Positions 38,101 through 48,334 of a stretch of 64,000 nucleotides of DNA are shown piece by piece. How positions within the stretch are numbered: the stretch's first letter is position 1; each line of letters opens with the position of its first letter. A program made the position numbers and the translations under genes. Below the pieces are notes generated by a model, which saw only the letters and a program-made list of their open reading frames with translations, did no database searches and was not told where the DNA came from. This DNA is from Roseateles sp. (GTDB lineage: Bacteria > Pseudomonadota > Gammaproteobacteria > Burkholderiales > Burkholderiaceae_C): positions 62,001-126,000 of the forward strand of contig JAEUPJ010000016.1 of the NCBI GenBank assembly GCA_016790285.1, given 5' to 3'.

Positions 38101-39324
38101 ATGAACTTCAAGCTCGACGCCAAGCCGATCTACCTCGACTACGCAGCCACCACCCCGGTCGACCCGCGCGTGGTGCATGCGATGGTGCCCTTCCTGTACG
38201 AGAACTTCGGCAACCCGGCATCGCGAAGCCACGCCTATGGCTGGGCCGCCGAGGAGGCCGTGGAGATCGCCCGTGAACATGTCGCCAAGCTCATCGGCGC
38301 CGACGCGCGTGAGATCGTGTGGACCTCCGGCGCCACCGAGTCCAACAACCTGGCCATCAAGGGCGCGGCCCAGTTCTACAAGGCACGCGGCAAGCACCTG
38401 ATCACGGTCAAGACCGAGCACAAGGCCGTGCTCGACACCATGCGCGAGCTCGAGCGCGAAGGCTTCGAGGTGAGCTACCTCGACGTGCTGCCCAACGGCC
38501 TGCTCGACCTCGACGTCCTGCGCCAGGCACTGAGGCCCGACACCATCCTCGTGTCAGTCATGGCGGTGAACAACGAGATCGGCGTGGTGCAGGACATCGC
38601 CACCATCGGCGAGTTGCTGCGCAGTCGCGGCATCCTCTTTCACGTCGACGCGGCCCAGGCCGCGGGCAAGATCGGCATCAACCTGAGTGCGCTCAAGGTC
38701 GACTTGATGAGCCTGTCGGCGCACAAGATCTACGGCCCCAAGGGCATCGGCGCGCTGTATGTGCGGCGCAAGCCGCGGGTGCGCATCGAGGCGCAGATCC
38801 ACGGGGGCGGCCACGAGCGCGGCATGCGCTCCGGCACCCTGCCCACGCACCAGATCGTCGGCATGGGCGAGGCCTACCGCCTGGCGCACGAAGGCATGGC
38901 GACGGAGAACGAGCGCATCCGCATGCTGCGCGACCGGCTGCTGCAGGGCCTCTCCGCCATTCCGGAGATCCGCGTCAACGGCGACATGACCCAGCGCGTG
39001 CCGCACAACCTCAACGTCAGCTTCACCTTCGTCGAGGGCGAGTCGCTGCTGATGGGCATGAAAGGCATCGCCGTGTCCTCGGGCTCGGCCTGCACCTCGG
39101 CGAGCCTCGAGCCCAGCTATGTGCTGCGAGCCCTGGGTCTGCCCGACGAGGTGGCCCACAGCTCCATCCGTTTCTCCATCGGCCGCTACACGACCGAGGC
39201 CCACGTCGACACCGCCGTGCAGCGCATGACGCAGACCGTGCAGCGCCTGCGCGAGTTGAGCCCCCTGTGGGACCTGCACTGCGCCGGCATCGACCTCAAA
39301 ACCATTCAGTGGGCCGAGCACTGA
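38101..39324 (+). CDS. iscS: cysteine desulfurase IscS (nif-associated copy)
   Basis: 407 aa. A PLP enzyme that takes sulfur from cysteine for Fe-S assembly. Visible: [16 protein letters not shown], the PLP-Lys loop [19 protein letters not shown] and the active-site Cys loop [18 protein letters not shown]. Length and motifs are ISC-type (group I), unlike the shorter NifS at 56212. It heads an iscS-iscU-iscA-iscA-hscA-fdx operon in a nif cluster, so it likely serves nitrogenase. IscR and HscB genes are absent here. Confidence 0.95.
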   Translation: MNFKLDAKPIYLDYAATTPVDPRVVHAMVPFLYENFGNPASRSHAYGWAAEEAVEIAREHVAKLIGADAREIVWTSGATESNNLAIKGAAQFYKARGKHLITVKTEHKAVLDTMRELEREGFEVSYLDVLPNGLLDLDVLRQALRPDTILVSVMAVNNEIGVVQDIATIGELLRSRGILFHVDAAQAAGKIGINLSALKVDLMSLSAHKIYGPKGIGALYVRRKPRVRIEAQIHGGGHERGMRSGTLPTHQIVGMGEAYRLAHEGMATENERIRMLRDRLLQGLSAIPEIRVNGDMTQRVPHNLNVSFTFVEGESLLMGMKGIAVSSGSACTSASLEPSYVLRALGLPDEVAHSSIRFSIGRYTTEAHVDTAVQRMTQTVQRLRELSPLWDLHCAGIDLKTIQWAEH

Positions 39325-39365
39325 GCGGTCGACAGCCCTTCATCTGATCACTCACGGAGCCGCAC

Positions 39366-39794
39366 ATGGCGTACAGCGACAAGGTCATCGACCACTATGA
39401 GAACCCGCGCAACGTCGGCGCCTTCCAGGCCGACGATGCCAGCGTTGGCACCGGCATGGTCGGCGCGCCGGCCTGTGGCGACGTGATGAAGCTGCAGATC
39501 AAGGTCAACGCGGCCACCGGCCTCATCGAGGACGCCAGGTTCAAGACCTACGGCTGCGGCTCGGCGATCGCGTCGAGCTCCCTCGTGACCGAGTGGGTCA
39601 AGGGCAAGAGCCTGGACCAGGCCCTGGCCATCAAGAACACCGCCATTGCCGAGGAGCTGGCGCTGCCACCGGTCAAGATCCATTGCTCCATCCTGGCCGA
39701 GGACGCCATCAAGGCAGCCGTGGCCGACTACCGTCAACGCCGTGGTGACGAGATCGAGCAGCCCGCCTGTTCCCCCGTGCAGGCTGCAGCCTGA
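39366..39794 (+). CDS. iscU: Fe-S scaffold protein IscU (nif-associated copy)
   Basis: 142 aa. The scaffold on which IscS builds [2Fe-2S] and [4Fe-4S] clusters. The three Cys ligands are present in [26 protein letters not shown] and [13 protein letters not shown], and the HscA-binding LPPVK motif is present. A C-terminal extension with one more Cys ([13 protein letters not shown]) is about 14 residues longer than E. coli IscU. Confidence 0.96.
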   Translation: MAYSDKVIDHYENPRNVGAFQADDASVGTGMVGAPACGDVMKLQIKVNAATGLIEDARFKTYGCGSAIASSSLVTEWVKGKSLDQALAIKNTAIAEELALPPVKIHCSILAEDAIKAAVADYRQRRGDEIEQPACSPVQAAA

Positions 39795-39828
39795 CACCCC
39801 TGCCCCCTCCCCGCCCCAGGAGCACGCC

Positions 39829-40248
39829 ATGTCCAACTGCCAGTCCCACGCCGCCGGCTCGTCCTGCGCCAGCTCGGCCAGCTTCCCCCCAGCCACGCCC
39901 TTCGCGCTGCCCGAGGGCGCCGCACCCATCAAGGTCAGCGACGCCGTCGTTTCCAAGGTCAGCGTCATGCTGGCCGAGGAGGGCGACCCCAACCTCAAGC
40001 TGCGCATCTTCGTGACCGGCGGCGGCTGCTCGGGCTTCCAGTACGGCTTCGCCTTCGACGAGGAGAGCAAGGCCGACGACACCTGTGTCGAAGCCGGCGC
40101 GCTCAAGGTCATCGTCGACGCGAGCAGCCTGCAGTTCATGCTCGGCGCCGAGATCGACTACGAGGAGAGCCTGGAAGGCTCGCGCTTCGTCATCCGCAAC
40201 CCGAACGCGGCCAGCACCTGCGGCTGCGGCAGTTCCTTCTCCGTCTGA
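39829..40248 (+). CDS. A-type Fe-S carrier (ErpA/IscA-like)
   Basis: 139 aa. The A-type signature is complete: [18 protein letters not shown] and the C-terminal [10 protein letters not shown] (three Cys ligands). The 35-residue N-terminal extension is Ser/Cys-rich ([17 protein letters not shown]), not usual for ErpA. The core is closest in pattern to ErpA. ATG 39829 follows a CCAGGAG ribosome site. Confidence 0.9.
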   Translation: MSNCQSHAAGSSCASSASFPPATPFALPEGAAPIKVSDAVVSKVSVMLAEEGDPNLKLRIFVTGGGCSGFQYGFAFDEESKADDTCVEAGALKVIVDASSLQFMLGAEIDYEESLEGSRFVIRNPNAASTCGCGSSFSV

Positions 40249-40262
40249 CGGGAGGCACCGCC

Positions 40263-40586
40263 ATGAGCCTCACCGTCACCCCCAAGGCCGCGCGTCAGAT
40301 CGAGAAGGCCCTGGCCCAGCGCGGCGGCGGCTTCGGCCTGCGCATCGCCGTCAAGACCAGCGGCTGCTCGGGCTATGCCTATGCGCTGGAGTTCGCCGAA
40401 GCCCCGGCGCCCGACGACCACCAGTTCCAGAGCGAAGGTGTGAAGCTGCTCGTGGACGCCCGCAGCCTGCCCATGGTGGACGGCACCCAGCTCGACTGGG
40501 TGCGCGAAGGCCTCAACGAAGGCTTCAAGTTCCACAACCCCAACGCCACCGCCAACTGCGGCTGTGGCGAAAGCTTCGCCGTCTAG
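40263..40586 (+). CDS. iscA: Fe-S carrier IscA
   Basis: 107 aa. MSLTVTPKAARQIEKALAQ, then VKTSGCSGYAYALEF and NCGCGESFAV carry the three Cys ligands. It delivers clusters or iron to apo-proteins. Second A-type carrier in this operon, 14 bp after the first. Confidence 0.95.
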   Translation: MSLTVTPKAARQIEKALAQRGGGFGLRIAVKTSGCSGYAYALEFAEAPAPDDHQFQSEGVKLLVDARSLPMVDGTQLDWVREGLNEGFKFHNPNATANCGCGESFAV

Positions 40587-40616
40587 TCGCAACGCTGCCG
40601 CGCCGGGAGTCGCACC

Positions 40617-42527
40617 ATGGCCCTGCTCCAGATTGCCGAACCCGGCCACGCGGCCGCGCCCCACCAGCATCGCCTGGCGGTGGGCATCGACCTGGGCACC
40701 ACCAACTCCCTCGTCGCGACGCTGCGCAGCGGTGTGCCGACCGTGCTGGAGGACGCCCAGGGTCGGCGCCTGCTGCCCTCGGTCGTGCACTACGGGGCCG
40801 ATGGTGGCGTCATCGTCGGCCACGAGGCCAGCGAGCGCGCCGCAGCCGACCCGCAGAACACCATCGCCTCGGCCAAGCGCCTGATCGGCCGCGCCCTCAC
40901 CGACCTGCCCGCCGGCACCGTGCCCTACGCCGTGCAGGCCCTGGGCACAGGCGCCGTCGCGGTGCCCACGCGTGCCGGGCTGAAGACGCCGGTGGACGTC
41001 GGCGCGGACGTCCTGCGCCAGCTGCGCGAGCGTGCCGAGGCCTCGCTCGGTGGTGCGCTCGTGGGCGCCGTCATCACGGTGCCGGCGTACTTCGACGATG
41101 CCCAGCGCCAGGCCACCAAGGACGCGGCCCGCCAGGCTGGGCTGAACGTGCTGCGCCTGCTCAACGAACCCACGGCCGCTGCCGTGGCCTATGGGCTGGA
41201 CACGGCCAGCGAAGGCACCTATGTCGTGTACGACCTCGGCGGCGGCACCTTCGACGTGTCGCTGCTTCGCCTCACGCGCGGCGTGTTCGAGGTGCTGGCC
41301 ACCAACGGCGACGCCCTGCTGGGCGGCGACGATTTCGACGAAACGATCGCCAGGTGGTTCCGGGGCCAGCAGGATGCCCTCGCCTGGACCGACGCTGACG
41401 CCGCCGCCCTGCGCGGCGCGGCCCGCCAGGCGAAGGAGGCCCTCACCGATGCCGACGAGGTGACCCTGCGCTGCGTACGAGCCGACGGCGTGGCCCAGGT
41501 CGCGCGCCTCACCCGCGCGCATTTCGAGCAGCTGGTACAGCCGCTGGTGGACCGCACGCTGGCGCCCGTCAAGCGTGCGCTGCGCGACGCCGGCCTGCGC
41601 GCGCCGGAGGTCGACGGCATCGTGCTCGTGGGCGGCGCCACGCGCATGCCCGTCGTGCGGCGGGCCGTCGCGGGCCTGTTCAGCCGCGAGCCCTACACCG
41701 GCATCGACCCCGACCTGGCTGTGGCCCTGGGCGCGGCCATCCAGGCTGACCAGCTCGCCGGCAACCGCGCCATCGGCGACGGTGGGCTGCTGCTGCTGGA
41801 CGTCTGCCCGCTGTCGTTGGGGCTGGAGACCATGGGCGGCCTGGTGGAGAAGATCATCCCGCGCAACAGCACCGTGCCGACGGCGCGGGCCCAGGAGTTC
41901 ACCACCTTCAAGGACGGCCAGACGGCCATGGCCATCCACGTCGTGCAGGGCGAACGCGAGCTGGTGAGCGAATGCCGGTCGCTGGCCCGCTTCACGCTGC
42001 ACGGCATCCCGCCGATGGTGGCGGGTGCCGCCCGCATCCGCGTCACCTTCCAGATCGACGCCGACGGCCTGCTGTCGGTGCACGCCGCGGAGCAGACCAC
42101 CGGTGTGCAGACACAGGTCGAGGTCAAGCCCAGCTACGGCCTGGGCCATGACGCCGTGGCCGAGATGCTGCGCCACGCGATGCTCAACGCCGAGGCCGAC
42201 GCCGCCGCACGCATGCTGCGCGAGGCCGAGGTCGAGGCGCGCCGCCTGCTCGACGCCGTCGAGGCCGCCCTTGCCGAGGATCAGCGCCTGCTGCTGCCAC
42301 GCGAGCAGTTCGCCATCCTGCGCGCCATGCAGGACGTGGCCGATGGGCTGGAGCAATGCGCCGAAGCCGACGGCGGCTCGCTGGCCGAACAGAAGGCCGC
42401 GCGTGAAGCGCTGCGCGCCGCGACCGAAGGCCTGAACCTCGCCACCACCGCCTTCGCAGGCCGGCGCATGGATGCCCGCGTGCGCCAAGCGCTGGCTGGC
42501 CGCCGCATGGACCAGATCTCCGCCTGA
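40617..42527 (+). CDS. hscA: Hsp70-type chaperone HscA
   Basis: 636 aa. Hsp70 homologue that helps release clusters from IscU. The ATPase domain begins [18 protein letters not shown], with [31 protein letters not shown] and [16 protein letters not shown]; the substrate domain follows from about residue 395 ([20 protein letters not shown]). Length matches HscA. Its J-partner HscB is not in this operon, so it must use a copy elsewhere. Confidence 0.96.
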   Translation: MALLQIAEPGHAAAPHQHRLAVGIDLGTTNSLVATLRSGVPTVLEDAQGRRLLPSVVHYGADGGVIVGHEASERAAADPQNTIASAKRLIGRALTDLPAGTVPYAVQALGTGAVAVPTRAGLKTPVDVGADVLRQLRERAEASLGGALVGAVITVPAYFDDAQRQATKDAARQAGLNVLRLLNEPTAAAVAYGLDTASEGTYVVYDLGGGTFDVSLLRLTRGVFEVLATNGDALLGGDDFDETIARWFRGQQDALAWTDADAAALRGAARQAKEALTDADEVTLRCVRADGVAQVARLTRAHFEQLVQPLVDRTLAPVKRALRDAGLRAPEVDGIVLVGGATRMPVVRRAVAGLFSREPYTGIDPDLAVALGAAIQADQLAGNRAIGDGGLLLLDVCPLSLGLETMGGLVEKIIPRNSTVPTARAQEFTTFKDGQTAMAIHVVQGERELVSECRSLARFTLHGIPPMVAGAARIRVTFQIDADGLLSVHAAEQTTGVQTQVEVKPSYGLGHDAVAEMLRHAMLNAEADAAARMLREAEVEARRLLDAVEAALAEDQRLLLPREQFAILRAMQDVADGLEQCAEADGGSLAEQKAAREALRAATEGLNLATTAFAGRRMDARVRQALAGRRMDQISA

Positions 42528-42540
42528 GCAGGACCGCCCG

Positions 42541-42930
42541 ATGCACCCCGCCCCTTCCCTCCAGACGCCACACGGCGAGACGCACGCTGCGGCCGTCACC
42601 GAGGTGACCGTGCTGCCCCACACGGCGCTCTGCCCCGACGGCATGCGCTTCGCGGCCCGGCCCGGCCGCAAGCTGGTGGACGAACTGCTGCAGGCCGGCA
42701 TCGCCATCGAGCACGCCTGCGAGAAGGTCGGCGCCTGTGCCACCTGCCACGTGCATGTGCGCAGCGGTGCCGAGTCCCTCAGGCCTGCGGACGACGACGA
42801 GGAAGACCAGCTCGACGACGCCTGGGGCGTCGACGCGCAGTCGCGCCTGGCATGCTGCGTGAAGGTCCGCGGCGCGGCGCTGGTGATCGAGCTGCCGCGC
42901 TACACCAAGAACCACGCCCGCGAGAAATAG
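42541..42930 (+). CDS. fdx: [2Fe-2S] ferredoxin, ISC type
   Basis: 129 aa. Cluster ligands lie in EHACEKVGACATCHVHV (CxxxxxCxxC) and SRLACCVKV. The acidic block DDDEEDQLDD is typical of ISC ferredoxin, which supplies electrons to cluster assembly. The first 25 residues are variable. Last gene of the isc operon; a strong hairpin follows. Confidence 0.93.
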   Translation: MHPAPSLQTPHGETHAAAVTEVTVLPHTALCPDGMRFAARPGRKLVDELLQAGIAIEHACEKVGACATCHVHVRSGAESLRPADDDEEDQLDDAWGVDAQSRLACCVKVRGAALVIELPRYTKNHAREK

Positions 42931-42963
42931 GCCGCCGCCTCACCTCTGGCCCTGTGGCCCGCT

Positions 42964-42997
42964 CAGCCCCTCGCGCCGCACAGCGGCCGAGGGGCTG
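42964..42997 (+). terminator. strong hairpin after the isc operon
   Basis: CAGCCCCTCG (42964-42973) pairs with CGAGGGGCTG (42988-42997), with an inner GCCG/CGGC stem. The following bases (ATGCTTTGTG) are only weakly T-rich. Confidence 0.6.
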
Positions 42998-43023
42998 ATG
43001 CTTTGTGCCGAGCTGCGACCGCA

Positions 43024-43039
43024 TGTCGACAAGCCAACA
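43024..43039. promoter_or_regulatory. NifA upstream activator site for nifV
   Basis: TGT-N10-ACA (TGT 43024-43026, ACA 43037-43039), an exact match to the NifA consensus, about 80 bp upstream of the -24 box at 43117. Confidence 0.75.
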
Positions 43040-43116
43040 ATCGACACACGCCGAACAAGCCTCGGTGGCAGCGAGAAAATCACCGTCGAATCAATGGCTT
43101 AGCGACGCCGCCCGCA

Positions 43117-43131
43117 TGGCACAGCCTTTGC
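43117..43131 (+). promoter_or_regulatory. sigma-54 promoter of nifV
   Basis: TGGCAC (43117-43122), N5, TTGC (43128-43131): full consensus. The predicted start at about 43143 excludes the ATG at 43133 and supports the nifV ATG at 43166. Confidence 0.85.
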
Positions 43132-43165
43132 GATGCATGAGGCAGGACACCCTGCCCGCCACATC

Positions 43166-44320
43166 ATGCCTACCGCATCGTCCCCCTGGCCTTGCACACT
43201 GAACGACACCACGCTGCGCGATGGTGAGCAGACGGCGGGCGTGGCCTTCTCCCGCGAAGAGAAGCTCGCCATCGCGCGTGCGCTGGACGAGGCCGGCGTG
43301 CCGGAGCTGGAGATCGGCATCGCCGCCATGGGCGTGCAGGAGATCGACACGCTCCGCGCCCTCACCCACGCCGGGCTGCGTGCCCGCACGATGGTCTGGG
43401 CGCGCATGTCGCAGTTCGACCTGAAGAGTGCGGCGGCCTGCGGCGCCGACATCGTCCACCTGTCGGTGCCCGTGTCCGACCAGCAGCTCGCCCACAAGCT
43501 CGGCCGCGACCGCGCCTGGGCCCTGGCCATGGTGCAGCGCTGTGTGAGCGATGCGCGCGACGCCGGGCTCGTGCCCAGCGTCGGCCTGGAAGACGCCTCG
43601 CGCGCCGAGCTCACGTTCATTGCCCAGGTGGCGCAGACGGCACAGATGGCGGGCGCGATCCGGTTGCGGTTCGCCGACACCCTCGGGCTGCTCGACCCCT
43701 TCAGCACCCACGAGCGCATCGCCGGGCTGCGGGCCGCCACCGACCTGGACATCGAGATCCATGCCCACAACGACCTCGGCCTGGCCACGGCCAACACGCT
43801 GGCCGCCGTGCGCGCTGGCGCGACGCATGCCAGCACGACGGTGAACGGCCTGGGCGAGCGCGCCGGGAACGCGGCGCTGGAGGAGGTGGTGATGGGCCTG
43901 CGCCACCTGCACGGCATCGAGTGCGGCGTGGACAGCCGGGCGCTGGTGGGCCTGTCGCAGCGCGTGGCGCTCGCCTCGGGCCGGCCGGTGCCGCCGGGCA
44001 AGAGCATCGTCGGCGAAGCGGTGTTCTCGCACGAGTCGGGCATCCACGTCGACGGCCTGCTGAAGGACCCGCGCAACTACCAGCCCTTCGACCCCGCCGA
44101 GCTCGGCCGCAGCCATGCGCTGGTGCTGGGCAAGCACAGCGGCTCGGCCGGCCTGCGCAGGGAGCTGCAGCGCCTGCAGCTCCCGGTGCGCGACGACGTG
44201 ATCGAACCCCTGTTGGCCCGCGTGCGCGAGCACGCCACCCAGACCAAGCGACAGCTCGACGGCGCGGAGCTGCGCCGCCTCATCTCGGAAGTCGCGGCCC
44301 GGCAGCCGCACCTGGCCTGA
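43166..44320 (+). CDS. nifV: homocitrate synthase NifV
   Basis: 384 aa. Condenses acetyl-CoA and 2-oxoglutarate to homocitrate, the organic ligand of FeMo-cofactor. Motifs: [37 protein letters not shown], the [20 protein letters not shown] block and [15 protein letters not shown]. The start at 43166 (MPTASSPW) was fixed by the sigma-54 promoter just upstream. It heads the nifV-nifW-fixABCX operon. Confidence 0.95.
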   Translation: MPTASSPWPCTLNDTTLRDGEQTAGVAFSREEKLAIARALDEAGVPELEIGIAAMGVQEIDTLRALTHAGLRARTMVWARMSQFDLKSAAACGADIVHLSVPVSDQQLAHKLGRDRAWALAMVQRCVSDARDAGLVPSVGLEDASRAELTFIAQVAQTAQMAGAIRLRFADTLGLLDPFSTHERIAGLRAATDLDIEIHAHNDLGLATANTLAAVRAGATHASTTVNGLGERAGNAALEEVVMGLRHLHGIECGVDSRALVGLSQRVALASGRPVPPGKSIVGEAVFSHESGIHVDGLLKDPRNYQPFDPAELGRSHALVLGKHSGSAGLRRELQRLQLPVRDDVIEPLLARVREHATQTKRQLDGAELRRLISEVAARQPHLA

Positions 44321-44332
44321 AGGAGACCCACC

Positions 44333-44692
44333 ATGGACCTGACGCAGCAACTCAAGGCACTGTCCAGCGCCAACGAGTTCCTGGAGTTCTTCGGCATCGC
44401 CTACGACGAACGCGTCGTCAACGTGAACCGCCTGCACATCCTCAAGCGCTTCTACCAGTACCTGCACCAGGCCCAAGGCCTGCCTTGCGGGTCTGCCGAG
44501 GGCCTGACGGGGCTGGACGAGGTGGACCTGTTCCGCCGCTACCGGGAGTTGCTGCACCGGGCCTACCAGGACTTCACCACCTCCAACGCCTACCGCGAGA
44601 AGGTGTTCAAGGTCTTCCAGGACGCCGACGGCCGCCAGCGCGTGTCGCTCGACAGCCTCCGGCAGAGCCTGCCCCGCCGAGCGGCCGCCTGA
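44333..44692 (+). CDS. nifW: nitrogenase-stabilising/protective protein NifW
   Basis: 119 aa. The pattern LSSANEFLEFFGIAYDERVV, LHILKRFYQYL and YQDFTTSNAYREKVFKVFQD is typical of NifW, which binds MoFe protein and protects it or aids maturation under oxygen. It sits 12 bp after nifV. Confidence 0.93.
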   Translation: MDLTQQLKALSSANEFLEFFGIAYDERVVNVNRLHILKRFYQYLHQAQGLPCGSAEGLTGLDEVDLFRRYRELLHRAYQDFTTSNAYREKVFKVFQDADGRQRVSLDSLRQSLPRRAAA

Positions 44693-44716
44693 GCCGCCAA
44701 ACCCGAGGAGCCCCTC

Positions 44717-45568
44717 ATGCACATCGTCGTCTGCATCAAGCAGGTCCCGGACTCGGCGCAGATCCGTGTCCACCCGGTGACCAACACCATCATGCGCCAG
44801 GGCGTGCCGGCCATCGTCAACCCCTACGACCTGTTCGCGCTCGAAGAGGCGCTGCGCCTGAAGGACCAGTTCGGCGGCCGCGTGACCGTGCTGTGCATGG
44901 GCCCGCCGCAGGCCGAGGACGCGCTGCGCAAGTGCATCAGCTTCGGCGCGAACGATGCGGTGCTCGTGACCGACCGCGCCTTCGCCGGCGCCGACACGCT
45001 GGCCACCAGCTACGCCCTCACCGCGGCCATCCGCAAGATCAGCGAGGAGCAGGCGGTGGACCTCGTCTTCACCGGCAAACAGACCATCGACGGCGACACC
45101 GCCCAGGTCGGCCCCGGCGTGGCCAAGCGCCTGGGCTGGAACCTGTTGACCTACGTCAGCAAGATCAACGAGGTGGACCTCGACGGCCGCAGCATCACCG
45201 TGGAGCGCCGCGCCGAGGGCGGCGTGCAGCGCCTCAAGACCTCGCTGCCCAGCCTCATCACGATGCTTGAAGGCACGAACGAGATGCGCTTCGCGACCAT
45301 GGACGACATGCTGCGCGCCGCGCGCGTGCCGGTGCGCAAGTGGAACAAGGACGACGCCGGCATCGAGGACATCACCAAGATCGGCCTCAAGGGCAGCCCC
45401 ACCATCGTCAGCAAGGTGTTCGCGCCCAAGGCACGCAAGGAGCGCGCCGAGATGCAGACCGTGGACGACGGCGCGAGCCTCAACGACGTCTGCCTGAACC
45501 TGCTGCAGAAGATTTTCACCACCCATCCGACGCTGGAGCAGGAGACGGTCGACCGTCTCAGCGCCTAA
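44717..45568 (+). CDS. fixA: electron transfer flavoprotein beta subunit FixA
   Basis: 283 aa. ETF beta type: MHIVVCIKQVPDSAQIRV, VNPYDLFALEEALRLKD and the FAD/AMP region FTGKQTIDGDTAQVGPGVAK. With FixB/C/X it forms the bifurcating complex that uses NADH to reduce quinone and ferredoxin for nitrogenase. It follows nifW by 24 bp in the same operon. Confidence 0.96.
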   Translation: MHIVVCIKQVPDSAQIRVHPVTNTIMRQGVPAIVNPYDLFALEEALRLKDQFGGRVTVLCMGPPQAEDALRKCISFGANDAVLVTDRAFAGADTLATSYALTAAIRKISEEQAVDLVFTGKQTIDGDTAQVGPGVAKRLGWNLLTYVSKINEVDLDGRSITVERRAEGGVQRLKTSLPSLITMLEGTNEMRFATMDDMLRAARVPVRKWNKDDAGIEDITKIGLKGSPTIVSKVFAPKARKERAEMQTVDDGASLNDVCLNLLQKIFTTHPTLEQETVDRLSA

Positions 45569-45583
45569 CCAGGAGAAGACGCC

Positions 45584-46708
45584 ATGGCTGAACCCGACAA
45601 GCCCGCAATGGCCGCCGCCGCAGCGGCAGGCGCCGCCAAGACCGCCGGCCGCTCCGGCCGCAGCACCGAGCTGCCCGAGCACCTCAAGGCCTACAAGGGC
45701 GTCTGGGTGTTCATCGAGCATGACCGCGGCCAGGTCCACAGCGTCAGCTGGGAGCTGATGGGTGAAGCCCGCAAGCTCGCCGACAAGCTCGGCGTGGACG
45801 TGAGCGGCGTGCTGCTGGGCGGCCCGAACGACCCGCTGGAGGCCTACGCCAAGGAGGCCTATGCCTACGGCGCCGACCACGCCTACGTCATGCGCGACCC
45901 GGTGCTGCAGGGCTACCGCAACGAGCCCTACACCAAGGGCATGACGGATCTCGTCAACCAGTACCAGCCCGAAATCCTGCTGCTGGGCGCCACGACGATG
46001 GGCCGCGACCTGGCCGGCTCCGTCGCCACCACGCTGGCCACCGGCCTGACGGCCGACTGCACCGAGCTGAACATCGACGGCCGCGCGCTGGCCGCCACGC
46101 GCCCCACGTTCGGCGGCTCGCTGCTGTGCACGATCATGACGCTGGCCTACCGCCCGCAGATGGCCACCATGCGCCCGCGCACCGCCGCCATGCCGCGCCG
46201 CGACGAGACGCGCAGCGGCGACATCATCACGATGGCGCTGGGCCTGGTGGAGACCAGCATCGTCACCAAGCTGCTGGAGTTCATCCCCGACGCCAACCGC
46301 AACACCGTCAACCTGGCCTACGCCGACATCATCGTCACCGCCGGCAAGGGCCTGAAGAATGCCGACAACTGCAAGCTGGTGTGGGACCTCGCCCGCGTAC
46401 TCGGTGCCGAGGTGGGCGCCACCCGCGCGGTGACGCAGGCCGGCTGGCTGGAGGCCGAGCGCCAGGTGGGCCAGACCGGCAAGACGGTGCGGCCCAAGCT
46501 CTACATCGCCGCTGGGGTGTCCGGCGCGATCCAGCACCGCGTGGGCATGGAGGCCAGCGACGTCATCGTCGCCATCAACACCGACCCCAACGCGCCCATC
46601 TTCGACTTCGCGCACCACGGCATCGTCGGCAATGCGATGCAGGTGCTCCCCGCGCTGACACAGGCGTTCCGCACCCACCTGGACAAGCGCATCCGCAAGG
46701 TCGCTTGA
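45584..46708 (+). CDS. fixB: electron transfer flavoprotein alpha subunit FixB
   Basis: 374 aa. ETF alpha: VWVFIEHDRGQVHSVSWEL and the FAD-binding C-terminal domain (LYIAAGVSGAIQHRVGMEAS, IVAINTDPNAPIFDFAHHGI). An Ala-rich N-terminal stretch of about 30 residues is variable. Partner of FixA, 15 bp upstream. Confidence 0.96.
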   Translation: MAEPDKPAMAAAAAAGAAKTAGRSGRSTELPEHLKAYKGVWVFIEHDRGQVHSVSWELMGEARKLADKLGVDVSGVLLGGPNDPLEAYAKEAYAYGADHAYVMRDPVLQGYRNEPYTKGMTDLVNQYQPEILLLGATTMGRDLAGSVATTLATGLTADCTELNIDGRALAATRPTFGGSLLCTIMTLAYRPQMATMRPRTAAMPRRDETRSGDIITMALGLVETSIVTKLLEFIPDANRNTVNLAYADIIVTAGKGLKNADNCKLVWDLARVLGAEVGATRAVTQAGWLEAERQVGQTGKTVRPKLYIAAGVSGAIQHRVGMEASDVIVAINTDPNAPIFDFAHHGIVGNAMQVLPALTQAFRTHLDKRIRKVA

Positions 46709-46719
46709 GGAGACCCGAG

Positions 46720-48027
46720 ATGAGCAAGGAAAAGTTCGACGCCATCGTCGTCGGCGCAGGCCCCTCGGGCAACGCCGCGGCCTACACGCTGGCCAAGGCG
46801 GGCCTGAAGGTGCTGCAGATCGAGCGCGGCGAGTACCCGGGCAGCAAGAACGTGCAGGGCGCCATCCTGTACAGCGACGCGCTGGAGAAGATCATCCCGG
46901 ACTTCCGCGAGGACGCACCGCTGGAGCGCCACGTCATCGAGCAGCGCATGTGGATGCTCGATGACAACAGTTTCGTCGGCAGCCACTACCGCAGCGACGA
47001 CTACAACAAGCCGCCCTACAACCGCTACACCATCATCCGCGCGCAGTTCGACAAGTGGTTCTCCAGCAAGGTGCGCGAGGCCGGCGCCCTGCTCATCTGC
47101 GAGACCACGGTGGAGGAACTCATCCTCGACGGCGACCGCGTGGCGGGCGTGCGCTGCGACCGCCTGGGCGGCGAGGTGCATGCCGATGTCGTCATCCTGG
47201 CCGACGGCGTCAACTCCACGCTCGCGCGCAAGGCGGGCTTTCATGGCGAGCTCTCGCCCAAGAACGTGGCACTGGCCGTCAAGGAGATCCTCTTCCTGCC
47301 CGAGGAAACCATCCAGGCGCGCTTCAATGTGAAGGAAGACGAAGGCGTCGTCATCGAGATGATGGGCTCGGTCACCGAAGGCATGGTGGGCACGGGCTTC
47401 CTCTACACCAACAAGGACTCGCTCACGATCGGCGTGGGCTGCATGCTGGCCGACTTCAAGGCCAACCCGCAGCGCACCGCGCCCTATGCGCTGCTGGAGA
47501 AACTCAAGGCCCACCCCTCCATCGCGCCCCTCATCGAGGGCGGCGAGATGAAGGAGTACTGCGCCCACCTGATCCCCGAGGGCGGCTTCAACGCCGTGCC
47601 CCGCATCTACGGTGAAGGCTGGATGATCGTCGGCGACTCGGGCGGCTTCGTGAACGCCGCGCACCGCGAGGGCTCCAACCTCGCCATGACCACCGGCCGG
47701 CTCGCGGCCGAGACCGTCATCAACGCCCGCGCCGCCGGCAAGCCGATGAGCGCCAGGACGCTCAAGGCCTACAAGGACGCGCTCGACGACAGCTTCGTGA
47801 TGAAGGACCTGAAGAAGTACCGCCGGCTGCCCGAGATCCTCGAATCCAGCCCGCAGTTCTTCACGACCTACCCCACGCTGCTCAACCGTGCCGCCAAGAC
47901 CCTCTTCACCGTGGACGGCGTGGACAAGATGACCAAGCAGCGCGAGATCACGGGCAGCTTCACGGCCGCCCGCCGGCTCACCGGCCTGGTGGGCGATGCA
48001 TTCAAGCTCTGGAGGGGCACGCGATGA
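46720..48027 (+). CDS. fixC: FixC, ETF-quinone oxidoreductase-like flavoprotein
   Basis: 435 aa. The N-terminal FAD site is DAIVVGAGPSGNAAAYTLAK; IIRAQFDKWFSSKV and IVGDSGGFVNAAHREGSN are family blocks. It passes electrons from FixAB to quinone with FixX. Start ATG 46720 follows a GAGGAG ribosome site; the gene overlaps fixX by 4 bp. Confidence 0.95.
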   Translation: MSKEKFDAIVVGAGPSGNAAAYTLAKAGLKVLQIERGEYPGSKNVQGAILYSDALEKIIPDFREDAPLERHVIEQRMWMLDDNSFVGSHYRSDDYNKPPYNRYTIIRAQFDKWFSSKVREAGALLICETTVEELILDGDRVAGVRCDRLGGEVHADVVILADGVNSTLARKAGFHGELSPKNVALAVKEILFLPEETIQARFNVKEDEGVVIEMMGSVTEGMVGTGFLYTNKDSLTIGVGCMLADFKANPQRTAPYALLEKLKAHPSIAPLIEGGEMKEYCAHLIPEGGFNAVPRIYGEGWMIVGDSGGFVNAAHREGSNLAMTTGRLAAETVINARAAGKPMSARTLKAYKDALDDSFVMKDLKKYRRLPEILESSPQFFTTYPTLLNRAAKTLFTVDGVDKMTKQREITGSFTAARRLTGLVGDAFKLWRGTR

Positions 48028-48323
48028 GCACCGTCACCGTCAACGTGGAAGAGAAGCTCTTCCAGAACCGCTACAAGGTCGACCCTGGCCGGCCGCACAT
48101 CCGCATCCTGGATGCCGACGTCTGCACCAACGCCTGCCAGGGCCAGCAGTGCACCTTCATCTGCCCGGCCGCCTGCTACAAGGCCGAGGGCAATGGCCGC
48201 GTGACGCTGATCACCGACGGCTGCCTGGAGTGCGGGAGTTGCCGGGTCATCTGCACGGAGCACACCAACGTCGCCTGGGAGTACCCCCGCGGCGGGCACG
48301 GCATCCTGTTCAAGTTCGGGTGA
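48024..48323 (+). CDS. fixX: ferredoxin-like protein FixX
   Basis: 99 aa. Two Cys groups, VCTNACQGQQCTFICPAACY and GCLECGSCRVICTEHTN, fit the FixX/ETF-QO ferredoxin domain that binds a [4Fe-4S] cluster and docks to FixC. Start overlaps fixC stop. Confidence 0.95.
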   Translation: MSTVTVNVEEKLFQNRYKVDPGRPHIRILDADVCTNACQGQQCTFICPAACYKAEGNGRVTLITDGCLECGSCRVICTEHTNVAWEYPRGGHGILFKFG

Positions 48324-48334
48324 GGCAGGTCGTC

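Noticed and set aside
43091-46678. 1195-codon minus-strand open frame over nifV-fixB
   Set aside because: Antisense shadow; nifV, nifW, fixA and fixB are well supported on the plus strand.
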